From Perognathus longimembris pacificus (lineage: Eukaryota; Chordata; Mammalia; Rodentia; Heteromyidae): a stretch of DNA of 64,000 nt. The first letter of the stretch is position 1; each line of letters begins with the position of its first letter. The stretch covers positions 18,624,673 through 18,688,672 of the forward strand of contig NC_063177.1 of the NCBI RefSeq assembly GCF_023159225.1. The letters are read 5' to 3'. Made by a program: the position numbers and the translations under genes. Positions 57,738 to 64,000 of this stretch are shown here, piece by piece. The notes under the pieces were generated by a model that saw only the letters and a program-made list of their open reading frames with translations, searched no databases and had not been told where the DNA came from.

Positions 57738-58050
57738 CAGGTGCCAGTGGCTCATAGGCCTATCCTATAATCCTAGCTACTAAAGAGGCTGAGATCTGAA
57801 GATCCTGATTCGTAGCCAGCCCAAGCAGACAAAACCAAGAGACCACTCAAGTGGCCACTTTTGCTCACTGGCTAGTACTCTACCAACTAAGCCATACCTC
57901 CAACCCCAAATCTAAAAGACTTCTATGTCTAACCAGCAAAATGCTAGAAGTAGAGCTGAGGCCCAAGTGGTAGAGCTCTAGCCTTGAGCAAAAAAAGCTA
58001 AGCAAAGTACAAGGCTCTGAGTTCAAGTCCCAGTAATAGCTCACACACAA
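57738..58050 (+). repeat. B1-Geo SINE split by a reverse ID/Geo scrap
   Basis: B1 part 57738-57842; a reverse scrap (gctagtactctaccaactaa) at about 57845-57905; then linker and Geo part to gttcaagtcccagtaatagc. Confidence 0.75.
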
Positions 58051-58091
58051 AAAGTAGTTTGACCTGAATCTGATCATAGGAAATAACCTAA

Positions 58092-58295
58092 GGGCTGGGA
58101 ATGTGGCTTAGTGGTAGAGTGCTTGCCTATCATGCATGAAGCCTTGGGTTCGATTCCTCAGCACCACATAAACAGAAAAAGCCAGAAGTAGTGTGATGGC
58201 TCAGGTGGTAGAGTGCTAGTCTTGAGCAAAAGAAGCTCAGGGACAGTGCTCAGGCCCTGAGTTCAAGCCCCAAGACTGGCCAAAAAAAAAAAAAA
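58092..58295 (+). mobile_element. IDL-Geo SINE
   Basis: Full-length dimer of the older 'gaatgtggcttagtggtag' type. Confidence 0.9.
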
Positions 58296-58400
58296 GAGTA
58301 GAGAAAGGAGGTATGGGCAGTTCTATATTAGAAGAGAAAATAGAAATATGGCAACCACATGTAAGGTATGCCCTTTGAACAAATATAAGAGATATTTGGG

Positions 58401-58608
58401 GGGCTGGGGATATGGCCTAGTGGCAAGAGTGCCTGCCTCATATACATGAGGCCCTGGGTTCGATTCCCCAGCACCACATATACAGAAAATGGCCAGAAGT
58501 GGCGCTGTATCTCAAGTGGCAGAGTGCTAGCCTTGAGCAAAAAGAAGCCAGGGACAGTGCTCAGGCCCTGAGTCCAAGCCCCAGGACTGACCAAAAAAAA
58601 AAAAAAAG
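58401..58608 (+). mobile_element. IDL-Geo SINE
   Basis: Full-length with 13-bp target duplication agagatatttggg at 58388-58400 and 58609-58621. Confidence 0.94.
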
Positions 58609-58749
58609 AGAGATATTTGGGAGACAGTTGTGGAAATTCAAATATGGACAGTATATTAGGTTGTTGAATCTGTGTTGTATTTATTGAGTGTGATAGTAGT
58701 ATTTTGTAAGAAAATTTCTCCTTTTTAATAAAATGAATTTCAGAAAGTA

Positions 58750-58865
58750 GAAACATGTTCTGGGGGCAGGGAAGGCAAAATGGAAAGGGCACAGGAGTGG
58801 AGGGATAGTGAGCAAATGCAGTCATTATTATATTCAATGTACATTGCATAAAAATTGAACTGCAT
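58750..58865 (+). repeat. L1 3' fragment
   Basis: gcaaatgcagtcattattat, aatgtacattgcat resemble the L1 end at 22080-22140. Confidence 0.5.
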
Positions 58866-58866
58866 A

Positions 58867-59069
58867 TGGGGCTGGGGATATGGCCTAGTGGCAAGAGTGC
58901 TTGCCTCATATACATGAGGCCCTGGGTTCAATTCCCCAGCACCACATATACAGAAATTGGCCAGAAGTGGCGCTGTGGCTCAAGTGGCAGAGTGCTAGCC
59001 TTGAGCGAGAAGAAGCCAGGGACAGTGCTCAGGCCCAGAGTCGAAGGCCCAGGACTGGCCAAAAAAAAA
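58867..59069 (+). mobile_element. IDL-Geo SINE
   Basis: Full-length, low divergence; no clear target duplication, since it abuts the L1 fragment. Confidence 0.92.
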
Positions 59070-59194
59070 CACTCCTTAGTGGTCTTGAGCAGAAATTATT
59101 TTAATATTGAGTCAGTTATCTTATATGTAAAAAAAAATTGAAGCCAGGCACTAAATGTACTAATATATAAAATTCCTGGTTCTTCCTTACACAG

Positions 59195-59446
59195 TGCTTT
59201 TTTTTGTTTGTTTTTTGGTCAATAATGGGGTTTGAACTCTTGGCCTGGGTGCTGTCCCTGAGCTCTTCAGCTCAAGGCTAGTGCTCTACCAATTGAGCCA
59301 CAGCACCACTTGCAGTTTTCTGGTAGTTAATTGGAGAAAAGAGTCTCATGGACTTTTTCCTGCCTGGTCTGGCTTTGAACCATGATCCTCACATCTCAGC
59401 CTCCTGAGTAGCTAGGATTATAGGCAGGAGCCACCAGCGCCCGGCT
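59195..59446 (-). repeat. B1-Geo SINE upstream of an SSH2 acceptor
   Basis: Good reverse copy from the T tract to gccaccagcgcccggc; it ends 60 bp before exon 59507-59553. Confidence 0.88.
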
Positions 59447-59506
59447 CAAATATTTTATTTTGTTGATTTGCTAATGCTTCCTAACCTTGTTATTTTGGCT
59501 CCTTAG

Positions 59507-59553
59507 GGCTCAGAGTGGAATGCTTCCAACTTAGAGGATCTACAGAACCGAGG
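59507..59553 (+). CDS. SSH2: SSH2 coding exon, phosphatase domain start (residues 318-333)
   Basis: Small exon of 47 bp with acceptor tttggctccttag and donor gtaagc. It reads GSEWNASNLEDLQNR and ends after two bases of a Gly codon. GSEWNASNLE is the conserved opening of the slingshot dual-specificity phosphatase domain. A reverse-oriented B1-Geo SINE ends about 60 bp upstream of the acceptor. Confidence 0.96.
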
Positions 59554-59778
59554 GTAAGCACACAGAGGAATTACTGACATTCCTGTGTGACTGAAATCTC
59601 TGTTAAACTTTACATTTCTCATGAAAGTAGTATTGGCATGGTATGTAACTTCAATCTTTGTACTTGCTACCACGATTCTAAACAGATATAATTTAATAAA
59701 AATTAAAATGTCTTTTCTCTTAACTGTTTTATTATCTCACTTTCCAAGAAAGTTCACTTGTATTAATGGGTGATCTTT

Positions 59779-59880
59779 TTTTTTAATTGTATTTATTTTG
59801 TTTATGTGGTACCAAGGAATTGAACCCAGGAGTTCGGGCATGATAGGCAAACACTCTACCACTAAGCTAGCAGCTGTATT
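59779..59880 (-). repeat. ID-type SINE monomer
   Basis: tggtaccaaggaattgaacc and gcaaacactctaccactaag, reverse. Confidence 0.65.
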
Positions 59881-59901
59881 CCCTGCCTAATGGAAGTTCT
59901 T

Positions 59902-60103
59902 TTTTTTTTTTTTTTTTGCCAGTCCTGAGGCTTGAACTCAGGGCCTGGGTACTGCCCCTGAGCATCTTTTGCTCAAGGATAGCACTCTACCACTTGAGCC
60001 ACAGCACCACTTCTGGCTTTTTCTGTTTTTATGGTACTGAGGAATCAAACTCAGGACTTCATGCTAGGCAAGCACTCTACCACTGAGCCACCTTCCCAGC
60101 CCC
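59902..60103 (-). mobile_element. IDL-Geo SINE, first of two at one target
   Basis: Reverse copy preceded by tggaagttctt (59891-59901). Confidence 0.9.
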
Positions 60104-60114
60104 TGGAATATCTT

Positions 60115-60328
60115 TTTTTTTTTTTTTTTTTTTTTTGCCAGTCCTGGGCCTTGAACTCAGGGCCTGAGCACTGTCCCTAGTTGCTTTTTGCTCAAATCTA
60201 GCACTCTGCCACTTGAGCCACAGCACCTCTTCTGGCCGTTTTCTATATATGTGGTGCTGGGGAATTGAACCCAGGGCTTCATGTATACGAGGCAAGCACT
60301 CTTGCCACTAGGCCATATTCCCAGCCCC
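60115..60328 (-). mobile_element. IDL-Geo SINE, second of two at one target
   Basis: Reverse copy between tggaatatctt (60104-60114) and tggaaggtctt (60329-60339), versions of the same target. Confidence 0.92.
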
Positions 60329-60446
60329 TGGAAGGTCTTTTTAAAGATAAATGTTCAGGCTCATACCCTGAGATCAAACCCCAGTACCACTAAAAAAAAA
60401 AAAGTCACAAATGTACACATTGGTGCCTTTTAAAATCAAATGTAGA

Positions 60447-60648
60447 GGGCTGGGAATATGGCCTAGTGGCAAGAGCACTCGCCTCATATACATGAAGCCC
60501 TGGGTTTGATTCCCCAGCACCACATATATAGAAAATGGCCAGAAGTGGCGCTGTGGCTCAAGTGGCAGAGTGCTAGCCTTGAGCAAAAAGAAGCCAGGGA
60601 CAGTGCTCAGGCCCTGAGTTCAAGCCCCAGGACTGGCAAAAAAAAAAA
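60447..60648 (+). mobile_element. IDL-Geo SINE
   Basis: Full-length forward copy with an (AAAT)-like tail to about 60682; about 120 bp from the opposing copy at 60115-60328. Confidence 0.93.
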
Positions 60649-60686
60649 GCAAAATAAATAAGTAAATAAAATAAAATAAAATGTAG

Positions 60687-61060
60687 GAGCCAGGCACATA
60701 GCTCATACCTATAATCCTAATTGATAGAGAGGCTCAGTTTGAGGCCAGCATGGGAAAAAAAGTTTGTGAGACCTCATCTCAATGGAAAAAAAAAAATAGA
60801 CATGGTAATGAATATCAACAAAAAGCATAAACAAGACAGTCTAGACCAATCAAGTAAAATGTGAGACCCTATCTCAAAAATAAAGCACCCAAATGCTGTT
60901 TGCTCATACCTGTAATCCTAGCTACTCAGGAGGTGAAATCTGAGGATCACAGTTCAAAGCCAACCAGGCCAGCAGAAAGCTGTAAGTGGAGCTGTGATTG
61001 CTCAAAAAGCTGAGGGATAACATCCAGGCTCCTGAGTTTAAGCCCAGGACAGGCACAAAA
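60687..61060 (+). repeat. B1-type pieces and a B1-Geo SINE
   Basis: B1-like 60687-60800, a second B1 tail 60800-60885 (gtgagaccctatctcaaaaa), then a B1-Geo at about 60890-61060. Confidence 0.7.
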
Positions 61061-61074
61061 CAAAATTGTTATTG

Positions 61075-61272
61075 TTGTTGTTATAGTGCTGGTGGGGCTT
61101 AAACTCAAGGCTTGGGTGCTGTCCCTGAGGTTTTTGTACTCAAAACTAGCACTCTACTACTTTTGAGCCACAGTATACCATTTCCCAAAATTAAAATTAA
61201 GTAAACAGAAAAACGAACTAGAGCTTGTCTAACAAGCACAAAGTCCTGAGTTCCAACTCTAGTACATACATA
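61075..61272. repeat. Reverse Geo module and forward ID-like scrap
   Basis: 61075-61180 reverse Geo (tggggcttaaactcaaggct); 61210-61272 forward tRNA-like piece (cttgtctaacaagcacaaag). Confidence 0.65.
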
Positions 61273-61279
61273 TGATTAT

Positions 61280-61565
61280 TTAAGATGAGGCTAAGCAAAA
61301 TGAACTCCAAGAGATGGAAACAGAAGGATTTTATTGTTGCCATTATGTTTGTTGTACTAGGTGAATTTCCTTTGGTGTACCCCCTGTGGTCACTGTATAT
61401 GATTTTGGTACACTGGATATTGTATATATGCTTATCTGAACTAGGGAAGGGAAAGAAAAATGAGGGGAGGTATAACAAATAAGAAATCAACTCACTACCT
61501 TATTATGTAACTGTACCCCCTCTGTACATCACCTTGTCAATAAAATTTAATTAAAAAAATAAAAA
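61280..61565 (+). repeat. L1 3' end with AATAAA and A-rich tail
   Basis: atgaactccaagagatggaa, then a stretch ending tatgtaactgtaccccctct, gtacatcaccttgtcaataa and an A-rich end. It shares this order with 50462-50830 (-). Confidence 0.75.
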
Positions 61566-61624
61566 TCACACAATTCCTTTAAAGAAAAAAAACCTCTAGT
61601 ATATACATACATACATACTAAAGT

Positions 61625-61715
61625 GTAGGATCCAGCAGTGTAGCTCAGTGACAGAGCACTTGCCAAATGTGTAAGACCCTGGGTTTAATCCTCAATACTG
61701 CAAAAAAAGGGGGGG
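61625..61715 (+). repeat. ID-type SINE monomer
   Basis: agtgtagctcagtgacagag, cctgggtttaatcctcaata; followed by a G-run. Confidence 0.78.
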
Positions 61716-62205
61716 GGGATACACTAAACTACATATTTGTGGTTTACAGTTGTTCATTCAACATTTAATTAGTGTCTTCTGTGGATCGAGCATAGTGCCA
61801 GTAATCCATTCTGAAATAAAACTCACTTCTTGCTCTTTTATCCTTTCCTAGCTATTTGAAGAGTAGGTTATGAATGTAAAATGAGCAAGCTTTTGAAATT
61901 GAAGAAAACCTGCCTTATATTAAGAAGAATTTTGTGGCTTTGATGCTAAGTTAAATCACATTAAATTCACATCCCAGAAAAAAAATTGTACACTTGGTCT
62001 TAACCACAGAGTTGATTAGCCCTGGCTCTCTCTTTTGTTGTCATTTCCTTGACTTCAAAGGTTGAGTTTGTAGAAACCTACATTTGGTTGTGAGAAGGAA
62101 GCAGTTTCTGCAGAGAAAAGCAAGTGAGTCCATGTTTTAACAGTGAACTCTAGAAATAGCTGAGTGTACATAGCATTGAAAAAAGATTTTTTAAAAAGTA
62201 AATCA

Positions 62206-62402
62206 GGGGCTGGGAATATGGCCTAGTGGCAAGAGTGCTTGCCTTGTATACATGAAGCCCTGGGTTCAATTCCCCAGCACCACATATATAGAAAATGGCC
62301 AGAAGTGGCGCTGTGGCTCAGGTGGCAGAGTGCTAGTCTTGAGCAAAAAAGAAGCCAGGGACAGTGCTCAGGCCCTGAGTTCAAGGCCCAGGACTGGCAA
62401 AA
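62206..62402 (+). mobile_element. IDL-Geo SINE
   Basis: Full-length with target duplication aaaaagtaaatca before and after (62193-62205 and 62403-62415). Confidence 0.93.
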
Positions 62403-62994
62403 AAAAAGTAAATCAAAGGTTAAATTGAGTGAGTACAGTAAGATATACTAGAAGAAATTTTTGATAGAGAAGCCTTTTTCTGCAAGTATATCAGTATGGG
62501 AGAACCCTCAGAGTCAGTTTTGCTGCCATAGCAGCCAGGAATGCAGCCAGATAGAGTTGAAGGAATTTCAAGTCCAGCTCTCCTGACCCTCCCAGCCCTG
62601 GCCTCATTTGCCTTTCACAAAGTTTAGAGAGAGTAACAGCACAAAGCCTAAAATTTGGCATTTAGAAAAATGGAATTTTTCTCCTTTTCTCTCTTTTTTC
62701 TTGGGATACATGTCAGTGGTCTGGTTTATAGAAATAAATTCCAAAGAAAATGTGTACTGTTGATTAATTTTAGTGACAGAAAGAGAAGTTGCTAGGGTAT
62801 GGGTCTCAGGTTGATTCTTAGTAAATATGCTGCTTCCAAGAGACTATCAAAGACAAGTTGTATAACTATATATGTATACATATATAAGATGAAAATAGAA
62901 TTTACATGTTAAATATGGCAGATACTGTGCTGGAAGTTGGGTGTAGTCTGAGTAGCAGAGTACATATTCTCCCTCTCCCTTGGTTTCTTTACAG

Positions 62995-63141
62995 GGTGCG
63001 GTATATTTTGAATGTCACTCGAGAGATAGATAACTTCTTCCCAGGAGTCTTTGAGTATCATAACATCCGGGTATATGATGAAGAGGCAACCGATCTCCTG
63101 GCTTACTGGAATGATACTTACAAATTCATCTCTAAAGCAAA
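62995..63141 (+). CDS. SSH2: SSH2 coding exon, phosphatase domain with predicted general-acid Asp (residues 333-382)
   Basis: Exon of 147 bp with acceptor ttctttacag and donor gtgagt. It completes Gly and reads VRYILNVTREIDNFFPGVFE, YHNIRVYDEEATDLLAYWND and TYKFISKA, then two bases of Lys. ILNVTREIDNFFP and IRVYDEEATDLL are core phosphatase motifs. The Asp of VYDEE (about residue 361) is at the position of the general acid in dual-specificity phosphatases. The HC-x5-R loop with the nucleophilic Cys (about residue 392) should come from the next exon, outside the window. Confidence 0.97.
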
Positions 63142-63360
63142 GTGAGTAATAGCCCCACACAGACATTCTGACCCTATTTAACCAAATATATTGCTATTTA
63201 ACCAAATATTTGAAGTCTTACTATGTGCCAGGTACTGTGTTACTTAGAATTAACATACTGAATAATTTTATATACAAGGTAATTAGCTCTGCATTGTTGT
63301 GTTTGTTTGCTAGTGTAGCTTTGTGATAGTGGTGTTTTTATTTCTTTCCATTAAAAAAAG

Positions 63361-63655
63361 AGCTGGACACCAATGGCTCATGCCTATAATCCTAGCTACT
63401 CAGGAGACTGAGATCTGAGGATCACAGTTCCTAGGCACACAAATCTGAGAGATTCTTATCTCTGACTAGCCAGAAAAAGCCAGATGTGGAGGTGTGGTGC
63501 AAATAGTAGAGTGCCAGCCTTGAGTAGAAAAGCCAAGTGGAGAACAAGTTCAAGCCCCAGTACTGGTGTACCAAAAACAAAAAAGTGGGTGGTGTAGGGC
63601 TGTAGTATAGCTCATTGGTAGAGCATGTGATGTATCATATGTTCAGTTCCCTGGG
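63361..63655 (+). repeat. B1-Geo SINE and ID fragment
   Basis: 63361-63585: gctggacaccaatggctcat, linker shortened, Geo part to caagccccagtactgg. 63597-63655: ID-like tatagctcattggtagagca. Confidence 0.75.
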
Positions 63656-63799
63656 CTATTTGGTCAGTCCCTAGACAAGACATGGCATGTAGGGTTGTGA
63701 AAAGTAATATTCAGGGCTATGTCTAAATAGAAAGTAAGGTTGGTTTCATTTGATTTGTGTTGGTTCTTTTCTCTAGGGAAAATTCCTTACTGGAATTTT

Positions 63800-63970
63800 C
63801 TTTTCAGGCTGAGCACTGTTGCTGAGCTTCTTTTGCTCAAGGCTAGCACTCTACCACTTGAGCCACAGCACTACTTCCAGCTTTTTCTGTTTATATTTTG
63901 CTGCAGAATCAAACCCAGGGCTTCATGCATGCTAGGCAAGCACTCTACCACTAAGCCACACTCCCAGCCC
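63800..63970 (-). mobile_element. 3'-shortened IDL-Geo SINE with target duplication
   Basis: Reverse copy lacking the usual gccagtcctgggg end, starting at about gctgagcactgttgctgag. Perfect 13-bp duplication ttactggaatttt at 63787-63799 and 63971-63983. Confidence 0.88.
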
Positions 63971-64000
63971 TTACTGGAATTTTAACTAGAAGCAACTCTA

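Larger units (their letters stand above)
48485..59506 (+). other. SSH2: SSH2 long intron
   Basis: GT-AG intron of 11.0 kb. 49215-49845 and 51225-53000 hold no repeat I recognise; the second is the longest such block in this intron and shows no gene. 53180-53790, 54014-54215 and 55710-55995 are also plain. 53495-53535 looks like a short MIR or L2 scrap. The rest is dense in IDL-Geo, B1-Geo and ID-type SINEs in both orientations, with an antisense L1 3' end near 50462-50830. Confidence 0.9.
59554..62994 (+). other. SSH2: SSH2 intron
   Basis: GT-AG intron of about 3.4 kb. It contains a cluster of SINEs at 59779-61272, including two IDL-Geo copies inserted at the same target and an opposing third copy, then a lineage-specific L1 3' end and an ID element. 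61720-62200 and 62420-62990 hold no recognised repeat. Confidence 0.9.
63142..64000 (+). other. SSH2: SSH2 intron, 5' part
   Basis: Intron following the last exon seen. It contains a B1-Geo SINE, an ID fragment and a shortened IDL-Geo. I searched it for the phosphatase active-site exon (HCKMGVSRS-like) and did not find it. 63190-63240 looks like a short MIR scrap. Confidence 0.88.

Noticed and set aside
58328..58915. 195-codon minus-strand open frame
   Set aside because: It is two reverse IDL-Geo SINEs read through with the sequence between them; the same peptide (STVPGFFLLKASTLPLEPQ) recurs wherever this SINE is translated.
63142..64000. SSH2 active-site exon
   Set aside because: Searched for the His-Cys-x5-Arg loop after the exon ending at 63141; not present, so it lies beyond the window.
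1..64000. CRISPR arrays, operons, phage or insertion-sequence systems
   Set aside because: Regular short repeats here are SINEs and microsatellites; spliced exons and MIR, L1, B1 and ID repeats show mammalian nuclear DNA.

Overview
The window is mammalian nuclear DNA from inside one long gene. It carries ten consecutive coding exons of SSH2 (slingshot protein phosphatase 2), all on the + strand, with GT-AG splice sites and a continuous reading frame of about 346 codons. By recall of the human protein, this corresponds to residues 36 (partly) to 382 (partly). The exons cover most of the slingshot N-terminal domain, the DEK-C-like domain and the first part of the dual-specificity phosphatase domain. 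The first exon(s), the exon with the catalytic Cys signature, and the long C-terminal tail lie outside the window. Everything else is intron. I see no second gene, RNA gene, CRISPR array or prokaryotic-type system.

The host is very probably a geomyoid rodent (kangaroo rats, pocket mice, pocket gophers). About forty copies of one dimeric SINE are present. Its left half resembles the rodent ID element (tRNA-Ala derived) and its right half is a separate module. This matches the IDL-Geo family described from Dipodomys, Chaetodipus and Thomomys and reported as restricted to Geomyoidea. A second composite, a B1-like (7SL-type) left half joined to the same Geo right half, is almost as common. The species cannot be told from this window.

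Layout: 1-17637 is an upstream intron with many SINEs, ancient MIR and L1 fragments and several non-repetitive blocks. 17638-22934 holds the first two exons. 22935-32716 is an intron carrying an antisense, gutted endogenous retrovirus (30156-32603) with two LTRs and a tRNA-His type primer-binding site. 32717-48484 holds six exons. 48485-59506 is a long SINE-rich intron. 59507-63141 holds two exons that begin the phosphatase fold.

The exons act only as parts of one protein, a cofilin phosphatase that controls actin turnover. The points most worth a second look are in the mobile DNA: the retrovirus flanked by an unusually long 16-bp direct repeat, a recently active IDL-Geo subfamily, shortened SINE copies that still have their own target-site duplications, the tRNA-like layout of the Geo module, and an inverted SINE pair. 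No new functional system is visible. Repeat edges are read by eye and are good to about 5-15 bases.
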